A DNA stretch of 64,000 nt, taken from contig NZ_JALKIG010000007.1 of NCBI RefSeq assembly GCF_023051165.1, positions 26,955 to 90,954 of the forward strand. Direction: 5' to 3'. The notes below the pieces were generated by a model. The model saw only the letters and a list, made by a program, of their open reading frames with translations, had not been told where the DNA came from and made no database searches. This DNA comes from Veillonella sp. KGMB01456. GTDB lineage: Bacteria > Bacillota > Negativicutes > Veillonellales > Veillonellaceae. Numbering within the stretch: position 1 is the stretch's first letter; every line of letters begins with the position of its first letter. Positions 7,499-16,336 of this stretch are shown here, in pieces. The position numbers and the translations under genes are program-made.

Positions 7499-9490
7499 TT
7501 AGGCTTTTAACGGTTTTTTCAAAATAGCCAATAATAAAGCGGTCACAACAGAGCCTACTAAGATAGCCAATAAGTACATGAGCGGGTTGCCGATGGTAGG
7601 TACTACGAAAATACCGCCATGTGGAGCGCGCAAGGTACATTCAAAGGCCATGGATAAAGCACCGGCTACAGCTGCCCCAACGATACAGGATGGAATTACG
7701 CGAACCGGATCGGCTGCGGCGAATGGAATAGCTCCTTCGGTGATGAAGGAGAAGCCCATAACATAGTTGGTAATACCGGATTTACGTTCAGCCGGAGTGA
7801 AGCGATTAGGGAAGAACGTTGTGCAAAGGGCGATAGCCAATGGAGGCACCATACCGCCGGCCATAACGGCCGCCATAACACCGTATTCGCCGGTAGCGAG
7901 AAGACCTGTGCCGATTACATAAGCCGCTTTATTTACCGGACCACCCATATCAACGGCCATCATGCCGGCAAAGATGATACCGATAACGATACGGCTGCTG
8001 GTGTCCATGCTCTTCAAGGCGTTCATCAAGCCTTCGTTAAGTGCACCAACAGGTGGGTTAATAATGAAGGTAATGATGATACCCATGAAGAGTACCCCCA
8101 ATACCGGATAGAGTAAAACCGGTTTGATACCTTCCAAAGATTGTGGTAAGCCGGAGAAAACTCGTTTTAATAAGAGCATGAGATAACCGGCCACAAAACC
8201 TGCCAAGAGGGCGCCGAGGAAACCGGAACCGCCTGCGTTGGCGAGATAACCGCCGACGAAACCGACGGCAAGACCCGGACGGTCGGCAATACTCATGCCG
8301 ATGAAACCGGCTAAGACCGGCAACATGAAGCTGAAGGAGGCACCGCCGATTTTCATGAAGAAGGCGGCCAGTTCCGTACCGGAACCGAATTTACTTGGGT
8401 CGGCCGGATTGAAGTCGTCGAATAAGAAGGCGAGGGCAATAAGGATACCGCCGCCAATAACGAACGGTAACATATGGGATACGCCGTTCATCAAATGTTT
8501 GTAAATCTGGCGACCGAAGCTGTCTTGGGCGGTAATGGCATTTTTGTCGGCTTTTTCTTCGCCTGCTTCGAAGATTGGCGCCTTGCCGGACGTTGCTTCT
8601 TCCAATAATTCTTTGGCTTTATTGATGCCGTCGGCTACTTTTACCTGAATGAGCGGTTTGCCGTTAAAACGCTCCATAGGAACGCTCTTGTCGGCTGCCA
8701 CAATGATACATTCCGCATTTTTGATGTCTTCGGCGGTGATGGCGTCTTTAACGCCGGCTGCACCGTTTTGTTCTACTTTAATGGTAATGCCCATGTCAGC
8801 AGCTGTGCGGGTTAAGGCTTCAGCGGCCATAGCGGTATGAGCGATGCCGGTAGGGCAAGCGGTTACTGCTAGTACGCGATAAGAGCCGTCGGCAGCTTTA
8901 GCCGGCATTGCTTTTGGTGCTTTTGCCGGTTGTTGAGCCTCTTGTTTAGCGTTAGGCGCAGCGGTAGCGGCTGTGGTTACGTTTTGTTCCACAATAGCTA
9001 ATGCTTCCGTTTCTGTCATTTTCGGTTTGAATTGGTCTGCTTCTTTTACATCAATTAAAGCGAGGAATCCTTCAACGGTTTGTGCTTTGATGAGCGCTTC
9101 TTTAAATTCGGGATCCATGATGAGGGTTGCTAAGTTGGCAAGAACCTGCACATGGGTATCGGCTTGCCCTTCCGGGGCGGCAATCATGAAAAATAGGCGG
9201 GTCGGTTCGCCGTCCAGGCTTTCGAAGTCCATGCCTTCCGGCACCGTCATAGCGGATAGGCCCGGTGCTTTTACGCCGATACTTTTAGCATGCGGGGTAG
9301 CAAGCCCCATGCCGAGACCGGTGGAGCCGGATTCTTCACGAATCAATACATCTTTGATGTACTGTTCTTTATTTTTTAAATTACCGCTTGCATCCATCAA
9401 TTCGGCCAGTTGGCGAATGGCGATATCTTTGTTGGTCGGATGGGCGTTCAATTGAATTGATTGCTTCTGTAGTAAATCCGTAATTTTCAT
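7499..9490 (-). CDS. fruA: Fructose-specific PTS transporter EIIABC
   Basis: A 663-residue fusion that takes up fructose and releases fructose 1-phosphate inside the cell. Domain order is IIA (about 1-145, active-site His in LATPHAKS), a linker rich in Ala/Pro/Lys, IIB (about 203-300, phospho-cysteine in TACPTGIAHT), and the membrane IIC domain (about 325-660, with GGPVNKAAYVIG and ITEGAIPFAAADP). Length and order match the usual Gram-positive FruA. It is the last gene of the fruR-fruK-fruA operon, four bases after fruK, and the start has GGAG upstream. EI and HPr are not in the window. Confidence 0.94.
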   Translation of the reverse strand: MKITDLLQKQSIQLNAHPTNKDIAIRQLAELMDASGNLKNKEQYIKDVLIREESGSTGLGMGLATPHAKSIGVKAPGLSAMTVPEGMDFESLDGEPTRLFFMIAAPEGQADTHVQVLANLATLIMDPEFKEALIKAQTVEGFLALIDVKEADQFKPKMTETEALAIVEQNVTTAATAAPNAKQEAQQPAKAPKAMPAKAADGSYRVLAVTACPTGIAHTAMAAEALTRTAADMGITIKVEQNGAAGVKDAITAEDIKNAECIIVAADKSVPMERFNGKPLIQVKVADGINKAKELLEEATSGKAPIFEAGEEKADKNAITAQDSFGRQIYKHLMNGVSHMLPFVIGGGILIALAFLFDDFNPADPSKFGSGTELAAFFMKIGGASFSFMLPVLAGFIGMSIADRPGLAVGFVGGYLANAGGSGFLGALLAGFVAGYLMLLLKRVFSGLPQSLEGIKPVLLYPVLGVLFMGIIITFIINPPVGALNEGLMNALKSMDTSSRIVIGIIFAGMMAVDMGGPVNKAAYVIGTGLLATGEYGVMAAVMAGGMVPPLAIALCTTFFPNRFTPAERKSGITNYVMGFSFITEGAIPFAAADPVRVIPSCIVGAAVAGALSMAFECTLRAPHGGIFVVPTIGNPLMYLLAILVGSVVTALLLAILKKPLKA

Positions 9491-9494
9491 GATA

Positions 9495-10400
9495 TTACTC
9501 CTTCTCCAATAATGCTTCTACTTGTTCACGATTTGCGAGCCACTCTTCAAAGGCGGACGCTGAACCGGCGGCGACGCCCATAGCCAGGGCTTTGTCATAT
9601 TGGCCATCCGATTCGATATAGCCGGCCAAGAAACCGGCCACCATGGAATCACCGGAACCTACGGAATTGACGAGTTTGCCTTTCGGTACGGGGCTGGTTC
9701 GTACCTCGCCGTTAGCATCAACTAATACGGCTCCGTCAGCGGCTCTTGATACGAGGACGTTCTGAGCACCTTTGGCCTGTAATTGGCGGGCGGCTTCGAT
9801 GATGTCTTTTTCCGTTGTAAATTTTGTATGGAATACACTTTCTAATTCGTGATGATTCGGCTTAATTAAAAACGGTTTTAAATCGAGTACATTCATGAGT
9901 AAATCTTGGGTGGCATCGACGATGATGCGAATATTGCGAGCGCTGAGGCGCTCCATGATATCACGATAGGTTGTTTCCGGAAGTCCTTTGGGAATGCTGC
10001 CGGAGAGAACTAAGGTATCACCGCTCTCTAACGTATCAAGCTGTTTGTAGAGCTTAGCCATGGCGTCTTCGGTGATAACCGGACCTTGCGCATTGATTTC
10101 TGTTTCACCGTTGCTCTTTAATTTCACATTGATGCGGGAATACCCTTTTTCAAGTCGAATAAAGGCTTCTTCACAACCTTCTTCGCGCAGTTGACGAACG
10201 ATTTCATCGCCCGTAAAACCGGCAATGAAGCCTAAGGCTGTGTTCTCGTGGCCTAAATGACGCAACATAATGGATACATTAATCCCTTTACCGCCGGCTA
10301 CGATGAAGTCTTCATAGGTGCGATTAACGCCGTTTGCTTCAAAGCCGTTAACGCGCATGACATAGTCGAGGGACGGATTAAAAGTAACCGTGTAAATCAT
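9495..10400 (-). CDS. fruK: 1-phosphofructokinase
   Basis: A 301-residue PfkB-family sugar kinase that converts fructose 1-phosphate to fructose 1,6-bisphosphate. Diagnostic parts are VTFNPSLDYVM at the N-terminus, GGKGINVSIMLRHLG (about 36-50), IKPNHHELE, and the C-terminal anion-hole motif NSVGSGDSMVAGF with the catalytic Asp. It overlaps fruR by four bases (ATGA) and precedes fruA, the classic fructose operon order. Tagatose-6-phosphate kinases are close relatives, but the context settles it. Confidence 0.94.
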   Translation of the reverse strand: MIYTVTFNPSLDYVMRVNGFEANGVNRTYEDFIVAGGKGINVSIMLRHLGHENTALGFIAGFTGDEIVRQLREEGCEEAFIRLEKGYSRINVKLKSNGETEINAQGPVITEDAMAKLYKQLDTLESGDTLVLSGSIPKGLPETTYRDIMERLSARNIRIIVDATQDLLMNVLDLKPFLIKPNHHELESVFHTKFTTEKDIIEAARQLQAKGAQNVLVSRAADGAVLVDANGEVRTSPVPKGKLVNSVGSGDSMVAGFLAGYIESDGQYDKALAMGVAAGSASAFEEWLANREQVEALLEKE

Positions 10401-11143
10401 GGCTCTACCTCCTTAATTTCAGTATAGTTATGATAAGCACCTTTTACTTTAGTTGTAATAATCGTTGCACTTTCCAATGGGGCAAACGTAACAGACGATA
10501 TTTTGTCAAATTTTGACGAATCACAAAGTACGTAAGCACGATGACATTTATGAATCGCTTTGGCTTTGATAGCTGCTTCGGCCGGATCCGGTGTACTGAA
10601 ACCGCCTTTTATGCTGACGCCGTTGGTTCCGAAGAAGCCTTTGGTAAAATTAAAAACATCTAATTGTTGTAAAGCTGTGTCGCCAATGATGGCACCGGTA
10701 ACCGCTTTTACCTGACCACCAAGGAGAATGACACGACGATAACGGGCTGCCAGCGCTGCTGCATGAGATGTGCCGTTTGTGACAAAGGTTACATTTTTAG
10801 CATTTACAAAAGGTAACATCATTTCCGTCGTGGTGCCTGCATCGATAAAGACGAAGTCGTGCTCTTCAATGAGAGTGGCTGCTGCTTGGGCAATCGCCGT
10901 TTTTTCATCAGTAAACAAATTGGCTTTCGTCGACATATCGGGTTCGGTGGTGAAATAGTCTACATCGCAACTTACAGCGCCGCCGTGCACCTTTTGTAGT
11001 AAGCCCTTCTGATGCAGTTCGGTTAAATCGCGACGAATCGTGGCCGCGGAGGAATCAAGGTCTTGCACCAACTCCTGTACGGTAACGGCCCGTTTAGTCC
11101 GTAACCGTTCGAGAATTAAGGATTGCCGTTCTTCTGATAGCAT
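10397..11143 (-). CDS. fruR: DeoR-family transcriptional regulator of the fructose operon
   Basis: A 248-residue DeoR-type repressor. The winged helix lies in residues 1-57 (ERLRTKRAVTVQELVQDL, then TIRRDLTELHQKGLL), and the DeoR sensor domain follows with IDAGTTTEMMLPF and TNGTSHAAAL, the sugar-phosphate pocket. The likely inducer is fructose 1-phosphate. It is the first gene of the operon and overlaps fruK, so it would regulate its own transcription. Its promoter region is shared with the divergent bioD gene. Confidence 0.9.
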   Translation of the reverse strand: MLSEERQSLILERLRTKRAVTVQELVQDLDSSAATIRRDLTELHQKGLLQKVHGGAVSCDVDYFTTEPDMSTKANLFTDEKTAIAQAAATLIEEHDFVFIDAGTTTEMMLPFVNAKNVTFVTNGTSHAAALAARYRRVILLGGQVKAVTGAIIGDTALQQLDVFNFTKGFFGTNGVSIKGGFSTPDPAEAAIKAKAIHKCHRAYVLCDSSKFDKISSVTFAPLESATIITTKVKGAYHNYTEIKEVEP

Positions 11144-11386
11144 GGGAATCTCCTCTGTGTAACATCACATATATTTTATTAATTATATTAGTATTTTGCT
11201 TAATTATGGTTTATCTTAACTATAATATAATCATAATCGCTCATTTAGTCAATGATGAATGACGTTTTTTGAACAAATGTAATCAATAGTGGTAAAAACG
11301 ATGATTGAATGCCTTTTGGGTATATTAAAAATGCAATTTTTAAAAATCTTTCGATTAAATTATAAACCATACTAAAATGGTTCGAG

Positions 11387-11415
11387 TTGACAATAACCCC
11401 TTGGCGTGATTAAAT
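11387..11415 (+). promoter_or_regulatory. Putative bioD promoter
   Basis: TTGACA at 11387-11392 and TTAAAT at 11410-11415 are separated by 17 bases. The start of transcription would fall just before the palindrome at 11431-11451. Confidence 0.55.
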
Positions 11416-11430
11416 TAAATCAAAATCAAT

Positions 11431-11451
11431 TTGTTAACCACGTGTTAACAA
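11431..11451 (+). promoter_or_regulatory. Palindromic operator candidate before bioD
   Basis: TTGTTAAC and GTTAACAA flank a five-base spacer. The half-sites look like those bound by the biotin repressor BirA in Firmicutes, but known BirA sites have a longer spacer, so the assignment is tentative. It lies 15-35 bases downstream of the putative -10 element, where a bound repressor would block transcription. Confidence 0.5.
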
Positions 11452-11482
11452 ATAGGGTAATAATAGAGGAAGGGATGTTATT

Positions 11483-12175
11483 ATGGCACAACTCGAATCA
11501 AAGAGTAAGGGCTTATTTGTATTGGGCACGGGAACGGATATCGGCAAGACATTCATTACCGGCCTTTTGGTGAAAACATTGCGAGACGGTCAATATAAGG
11601 CCGGTTATTATAAAGCGGCGGTCAGTGGTGCGCCGTCAATTGCAGCCAGTGATGCGGGTTATGTGAAAAAAGTGGCCGGCATTGATGTACCGGACGAAGA
11701 TTTATTATCTTATTTATATGATCATGCCGTATCGCCTCATTTGGCAGCTCAATGGGAAGGTCATCCTCTTGAAAAAGCCGTAGTAGAAGCGGCTTTTGCG
11801 AAAGCAAAAGAAAACTTCGAATACGTCACCATGGAAGGTAGCGGTGGCATTATGTGTCCATTGCGCTATGATGAAACGGCACATATTTTTCTGGAAGACG
11901 TTATCCAATGGTTCAATTTGCCGACCTTGTTGGTAGCTCATGCCGGATTGGGTACGATTAATGCTACGGTCTTGACCATCGAATACTTGCGGGCTCGTAA
12001 TATTCCGGTTAAAGGGGTTATTTTAAACTTCTATACGGATAGCCCGATGGAACGGGATAATAAGCTGATGATTGAAGAATTAACGGGCGTACCGGTAATT
12101 GCTTGCGTACCGGAAGGGGCTAAGGACTTAGGTGTTTCCGCGGATACGTTAGCCGCCTTATATGACGAAGTGTAA
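11483..12175 (+). CDS. bioD: Dethiobiotin synthetase
   Basis: A 230-residue ATP-dependent enzyme that carboxylates 7,8-diaminopelargonate to dethiobiotin, the penultimate biotin step. The P-loop is GTGTDIGKTFITG (about residues 16-28), the substrate lysine lies in YYKAAVSG, and EGSGGIMCPL is the conserved carboxylation loop. The start is the ATG at 11483, ten bases after GAGGAAGGG. It is followed by bioA; bioF and bioB are not in the window. Confidence 0.93.
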   Translation: MAQLESKSKGLFVLGTGTDIGKTFITGLLVKTLRDGQYKAGYYKAAVSGAPSIAASDAGYVKKVAGIDVPDEDLLSYLYDHAVSPHLAAQWEGHPLEKAVVEAAFAKAKENFEYVTMEGSGGIMCPLRYDETAHIFLEDVIQWFNLPTLLVAHAGLGTINATVLTIEYLRARNIPVKGVILNFYTDSPMERDNKLMIEELTGVPVIACVPEGAKDLGVSADTLAALYDEV

Positions 12176-12335
12176 GCAATATTTTTTTCAAACAGCAACA
12201 TGTAAGGGTTATATATAAGTTTTTACATATTAAGTTAGGTTACGTATTAGTTAAGTTAGGCGCGTATCAGGCTGCGAATACAGTTAACATACGTAATGAT
12301 TAGGTATAGGTATTTAGAGGTAAAAGGAGTTCAAC

Positions 12336-13688
12336 ATGAGTTCACAGGTGTGGGTTGAAAGAGATTTAGCGCATATTTGGCATCCTTGTTCACAAATGAA
12401 GGATTATGAAACATTGCCGCCCATTGTTATTGACCATGGCAAAGGTTCGTATTTATATGATGTAGACGGCAATGAATATATCGATATTATCAGCTCTTGG
12501 TGGTGTAATTTATTGGGGCACTGCAATCCGAAAATCAATGCGTCCATCAAAAAACAGCTGGATACATTGGAACATGTTATTTTTGCTAATTTGAGTCATA
12601 AACCGGCTATTACCTTGGCGGAAGAGTTGACTAAAGTATTGCCAAAAGGACTCAACAAATTACATTTTAACGACAATGGCTCCGGTGCCGTTGAATGCGC
12701 TCTTAAAGTGGCTTTCCAGTATCAATATCAAACGGGGCATCCGGAACGTCAGAAATTCATGTGTCTCACTGAAAGTTATCACGGGGAAACCATGGGTGCT
12801 TTGGCTGTTGGCAGTATGGATTTATTTGCTAAAATGTATCAGCCAATGCTGATGGAAACAATCCATACGGAAGCGCCGGATTGTTTCCGTTGCCCATATA
12901 ATAAGACGCGTGAAACCTGTGGCTGCGAATGTTTCGAGCATATGGAAGAAAATTTCGCCAAACATAGTCATGAATTGGCGGCTGTTATTGTGGAACCAAT
13001 CGTACAGGGCTGTGCGGGTATGCGTATCTATCCGCCATTGTATTTGAAAAAATTACGTGCTCTTTGCGATGAATACGGCGTCCTTCTTATTGCGGATGAA
13101 ATTGCCACCGGTTTTGGCCGTACGGGCAAAATGTTTGCGTGCGACCATGCCGGCATTACACCGGATATCATGACCATTTCCAAAGCCTTGACCGCCGGTT
13201 ATATGCCGATGTCCATCATGGCTGTTACCGATAAGATTTATGATGCCTTCTATGCCGATTATTTCGAGTACAAAGCGTTTATGCACAGTCATACCTATGC
13301 GGGCAATCCATTGGGGTGTTCAGCTGCGCTGGCTACTTTGGATATTTTGCAAAACGACGGTGTCTTAGCGGCGGCGCAAGATAAAGCGGTCTTCTTGCAC
13401 AATGCCTTGGAAGATGCATTGGGTAAACATCCGAATGTGGGTGAAATTCGTCATATCGGACTCATTAATGCCATTGAATTGGTTAAAGATCCGGCAACGA
13501 AAGAACCATTGCCAAGCAAAGCACGTACAGGCTATCAGATATACAAAAAAGCATTGGACCATGGTTTATTGCTTCGTCCATTGGGTGATGTGCTCTACTT
13601 CAATCCGCCGCTCAATACGGATAATAAGACATTGACTGATGCCATAGATCGTACGGTGGAATCCTTTGCCGATGTATTAGGAAAATGA
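12336..13688 (+). CDS. bioA: Adenosylmethionine-8-amino-7-oxononanoate aminotransferase
   Basis: A 450-residue class III PLP aminotransferase that makes 7,8-diaminopelargonate with S-adenosylmethionine as amino donor. Diagnostic parts are [13 protein letters not shown] at the start, [13 protein letters not shown], the glycine loop [31 protein letters not shown], and the PLP lysine in [19 protein letters not shown] precedes the ATG. The 160-base gap after bioD holds short AGTTAGG repeats and a TTACGTA/TACGTAA pair. The last codons sit in a tandem repeat at 13675-13740. Confidence 0.93.
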   Translation: MSSQVWVERDLAHIWHPCSQMKDYETLPPIVIDHGKGSYLYDVDGNEYIDIISSWWCNLLGHCNPKINASIKKQLDTLEHVIFANLSHKPAITLAEELTKVLPKGLNKLHFNDNGSGAVECALKVAFQYQYQTGHPERQKFMCLTESYHGETMGALAVGSMDLFAKMYQPMLMETIHTEAPDCFRCPYNKTRETCGCECFEHMEENFAKHSHELAAVIVEPIVQGCAGMRIYPPLYLKKLRALCDEYGVLLIADEIATGFGRTGKMFACDHAGITPDIMTISKALTAGYMPMSIMAVTDKIYDAFYADYFEYKAFMHSHTYAGNPLGCSAALATLDILQNDGVLAAAQDKAVFLHNALEDALGKHPNVGEIRHIGLINAIELVKDPATKEPLPSKARTGYQIYKKALDHGLLLRPLGDVLYFNPPLNTDNKTLTDAIDRTVESFADVLGK

Positions 13689-13740
13689 GAGGCCCCCATA
13701 TTAGGTAAATGAGAGGCCGATATATTATGAAAATGAGATT
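13675..13740 (+). repeat. Three tandem 24-base repeats at the bioA stop codon
   Basis: The segment TATTAGGAAAATGAGAGGCC at the bioA stop is followed by a second copy that differs by one base (13699-13718) and a weaker third copy (13723-13740). The period is 24 bases. The bioA stop codon lies in the first copy. This looks like local duplication of the gene end. Confidence 0.75.
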
Positions 13741-13871
13741 ATATCTCAAGATAATATGCATCTGAAAATAGGCTATTATTCGTAATTGGTATTTGTCACA
13801 GGAACAAAATAAGAGTACTCTATATATAGAAAATATTAGAATTGATATAAATTATCAATAGGAGGACTTTT

Positions 13872-14699
13872 ATGAGCAATGTGCGAGTAACGAATATTCA
13901 CGAAAATGAAGTGGAATGGCGCTCAGAACAAGAGGCGTGGAATAATCGTTCCGAATTTTTTGTGGAATTACATGACAAACAAGAACGTGCTGCGCAAGTT
14001 ACGAATTTTATAGATTTTTTGAAAAAACATAACTTGTTACCGGTTCCGGGCGGTCGTACCCTCGATGTAGGCTGCGGTGTCGGTGACTACTCCTTGGGCC
14101 TTGCCAAACTGGGGTATCAGGCTACGGGCATCGATTTATCGAATGGTATGATTGCGGGCGCTCGTAAAATAGCGGAAAAAGAAGATCTTGATTTGGACCT
14201 TTACGTAGGTCCGTGGAGTGAAACCACTCGTGAAGAACTCGGCTGGGAACGTCAATTTGATTTGAGTTACAGCTTTTTCTGTCCTGTTATGTTTGACATG
14301 AACAATATTGAAGCATTGACCAAGACAAGCCGCAATGCCTGCTTGTTCGTTGGTTTTGCCGGTCGTCAGGACACTATCGTGGACGCTTTATATGAACACT
14401 TTTACGGTCAAAAAGACGACTTCAAATGGCAGGCTAATGTAGATGATGTTATTGCTACGGTTAAAAAAGTTGGCCAAGACGTGGCAGTGGAATATGTAAA
14501 CGTGCCGGAAGTGGAATTTTTCACGGAAGAAGAAGCCCTTCGCTACTTTACTATGCGCCTTCATTCGGAAGAATGGGGTACGGAAGAAGCTATGCGTGCT
14601 GAAATTTTGCCTTTATTGGCGCCGTATCGCACGGAAGACGGCCGCATTCGTAATACATCGGAAGATAAGGTTGCGTGGGTTTCCTGGCGCGTTAAATAG
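13872..14699 (+). CDS. Class I SAM-dependent methyltransferase
   Basis: A 275-residue methyltransferase with the Rossmann motif I TLDVGCGVGDYSLGLA near residues 63-78 and the acidic motif II GIDLSNGMI. GGAGGAC lies directly before the start. The N-terminal WNNRSEFFVELHD and the C-terminal WVSWRVK recur in uncharacterised methyltransferases of anaerobes. It follows bioD-bioA, so a BioC-like role (malonyl-ACP methylation at the start of pimelate synthesis) is possible, but nothing in the sequence is specific for it. A clear terminator follows at 14724-14767. Confidence 0.7.
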   Translation: MSNVRVTNIHENEVEWRSEQEAWNNRSEFFVELHDKQERAAQVTNFIDFLKKHNLLPVPGGRTLDVGCGVGDYSLGLAKLGYQATGIDLSNGMIAGARKIAEKEDLDLDLYVGPWSETTREELGWERQFDLSYSFFCPVMFDMNNIEALTKTSRNACLFVGFAGRQDTIVDALYEHFYGQKDDFKWQANVDDVIATVKKVGQDVAVEYVNVPEVEFFTEEEALRYFTMRLHSEEWGTEEAMRAEILPLLAPYRTEDGRIRNTSEDKVAWVSWRVK

Positions 14700-14723
14700 C
14701 CTTAATTTACAAATAAATTAAAT

Positions 14724-14767
14724 AAAGCCACGGTAGCCGAAGATGATTACGGCTTACTGTGGCTTTT
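14724..14767 (+). terminator. Intrinsic terminator after the methyltransferase gene
   Basis: AAAGCCACGGTAGCCG pairs with CGGCTTACTGTGGCTTT with small bulges and ends in TTTTT. Confidence 0.85.
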
Positions 14768-14772
14768 TGTAG

Positions 14773-14844
14773 TGGTCTGAATGATAGCAGTTCAGACCAT
14801 TTTCACTTTTTTAGACTTGAAAACTCAGTCTAAGTGGGTATAAT
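14773..14844 (+). promoter_or_regulatory. Two palindromes and a promoter upstream of the secreted-protein/AEC operon
   Basis: TGGTCTGAA / TTCAGACCA (14773-14799) is a perfect palindrome with a nine-base centre. A second palindrome, TTAGACT / AGTCTAA (14811-14832), overlaps a likely promoter: TTGAAA at 14817-14822 and TATAAT at 14839-14844, spacer 16. Both palindromes are plausible repressor sites; the first could also add to termination of the upstream gene. Confidence 0.5.
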
Positions 14845-14886
14845 GTTGTGTATGCTAAACAAATCGATATAGTTTAGTATGGATAT

Positions 14887-14929
14887 TAGCATGACACTAG
14901 CATGCCCATTAGCATGGATATTTTATAAT
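14887..14929 (+). promoter_or_regulatory. Three phased TAGCATG repeats before a TATAAT element
   Basis: TAGCATG occurs at 14887, 14898 and 14910, spaced 11 and 12 bases, and is followed by TATAAT at 14924-14929. Direct repeats at one helical turn just upstream of a -10 box are typical of response-regulator sites of the OmpR/PhoB type. It leads into the secreted-protein gene. Confidence 0.5.
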
Positions 14930-14978
14930 GTAACTTTTGATTTATTTAGGTTTTAATTTATATAGAAAGAGGCTAATT

Positions 14979-15371
14979 ATGAGACTACTGAATAGAACAT
15001 TGGCCATGTTAGGCCTGGTAGGTACATTGAGCCTATCATTGTTAGCGCCTGTACAGGCAGCGGATTATTGGTATTATGTAGGTGCCGACATTCATGATAA
15101 CACAACATCCATCGACAACAGCAGCGTCGACAAAGAAGACGATGTAGCCCAACTTTGGATTCGTGTAATTCAACCGGGTGGAGACTATTATTTTGAAAAA
15201 ATGGAAATTAAGAAGAATGAACGCACCATCCAAACCTTGGATATGCAGTATTTCCATCAAACCGGCATCGCTTACGATAAAAGCGAATACACTTATGATT
15301 CCAAACCGGCCGCCATTCAGGCAGGCACTATCGGCGAATCGCTGTATAATTTAGTGTGGGGTGCCAAGTAA
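14979..15371 (+). CDS. Small secreted protein of unknown function
   Basis: A 130-residue protein with a clear signal peptide (RLLNRT, a hydrophobic core, then a cleavage site after PVQA, about residue 24). The mature part is rich in Tyr, Asp and Lys and begins ADYWYYVGADIHDNTTSID, then VAQLWIRVIQ. Negativicutes carry many short exported proteins of this look, often described as surface or stress proteins without a known role. The start chosen is the ATG at 14979, seven bases after AAAGAGG. Only three bases separate its stop from the AEC transporter start, so the two are co-translated. I cannot assign a function. Confidence 0.7.
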   Translation: MRLLNRTLAMLGLVGTLSLSLLAPVQAADYWYYVGADIHDNTTSIDNSSVDKEDDVAQLWIRVIQPGGDYYFEKMEIKKNERTIQTLDMQYFHQTGIAYDKSEYTYDSKPAAIQAGTIGESLYNLVWGAK

Positions 15372-15374
15372 TAA

Positions 15375-16331
15375 ATGATTTTGCATATTTTCCTGACGAC
15401 GGTTCTGCCTATATTATTATTGGTCCTCATCGGCTATTTTATGGATAAAAAATTCCACATGGACCTTGATACACTCAGTAAAATGAACTTCTATGTGGTG
15501 GCGCCGGCATTTTTGTTTACGAATACATACAGTTACAACGTGACCGCTGAAAGTGCCCAAGTAGTGTGGCTCACGGTGATTGGTTTTGCGGCCACCTGGC
15601 TGGCCAGTTTGGTTTTTGAAAAAATGTTGGGCCTGTCCCATGAAAAAAGCGGTATCTTCCGCAATGCGGTACTCTTTAATAACTGCGGTAACATTGGTGT
15701 GCCGCTTATTGTATTTATCTACTCCAATGAACCGTTTTTACAAGACGGCTCGCCTATATGGCTGCAGGCGGCTATCGCCATTCAAATCGTTGTCTTTGTT
15801 TGGCAAAACATCGTGACCAACAGCCTTGGCTTTTATTTTGCGGGACAGGGCAAAATGAGTAGCACTGATGCGGTCAAATTAGTTTTTAAAATGCCGATTA
15901 TTTACGCCGTAGCCTTGGCTTTAATTTGTAATTTCGGTAAAATTCCCGTGGATCAAACATTCTTTTGGCCCGTCCTTACCAATGTGAGTAACGCTCTCGT
16001 CATGGTGGCCCTCTTTACTTTGGGCGTACAACTGGCCAGAACCCCGTTCAACTTCTTTAATCGCGACGTTATGTGGGGTAGCGCGGTCCGTTTGATTGTG
16101 GGACCATTAATGGCTTGGCTCGTTATTTGGCCCTATGAACTCATAGCCGGCCCCGTTTCGGAACTCGTTATGCAAGTCCTCGTTATCTCCGCGGCTGTGC
16201 CGGCCGGCGTAACCACAGCACTCATTGCGGGCGTACTTCGTACCGAAACTGAATACGCCACCCAACTAGTCGTCGCCACCACCGTGCTGTCGGCCGTTAC
16301 ATTGCCGATAGTAATTTTATTAGTTAAGTAA
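15375..16331 (+). CDS. AEC-family (auxin efflux carrier-like) transporter
   Basis: A 318-residue permease with about ten membrane helices. The family signature is present: FLFTNTYSYNV early, NNCGNIGVPLIVF (about residues 102-115), and AAVPAGVTTALIAG near the end. Bacterial AEC proteins carry organic acids such as malate, malonate or lactate. It starts three bases after the secreted-protein gene and has no ribosome site of its own beyond GTGGGG, which points to translational coupling. The gene is followed by the palindrome block at 16337-16761. Confidence 0.85.
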   Translation: MILHIFLTTVLPILLLVLIGYFMDKKFHMDLDTLSKMNFYVVAPAFLFTNTYSYNVTAESAQVVWLTVIGFAATWLASLVFEKMLGLSHEKSGIFRNAVLFNNCGNIGVPLIVFIYSNEPFLQDGSPIWLQAAIAIQIVVFVWQNIVTNSLGFYFAGQGKMSSTDAVKLVFKMPIIYAVALALICNFGKIPVDQTFFWPVLTNVSNALVMVALFTLGVQLARTPFNFFNRDVMWGSAVRLIVGPLMAWLVIWPYELIAGPVSELVMQVLVISAAVPAGVTTALIAGVLRTETEYATQLVVATTVLSAVTLPIVILLVK

Positions 16332-16336
16332 AACAC

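Larger units (their letters stand above)
11144..11482. other. Divergent promoter region fruR / bioD
   Basis: This AT-rich interval of 339 bases holds the fruR promoter on one side and the bioD promoter and palindrome on the other. A short inverted repeat AACCAT/ATGGTT lies at 11365-11382. There is no supported gene. Confidence 0.5.
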
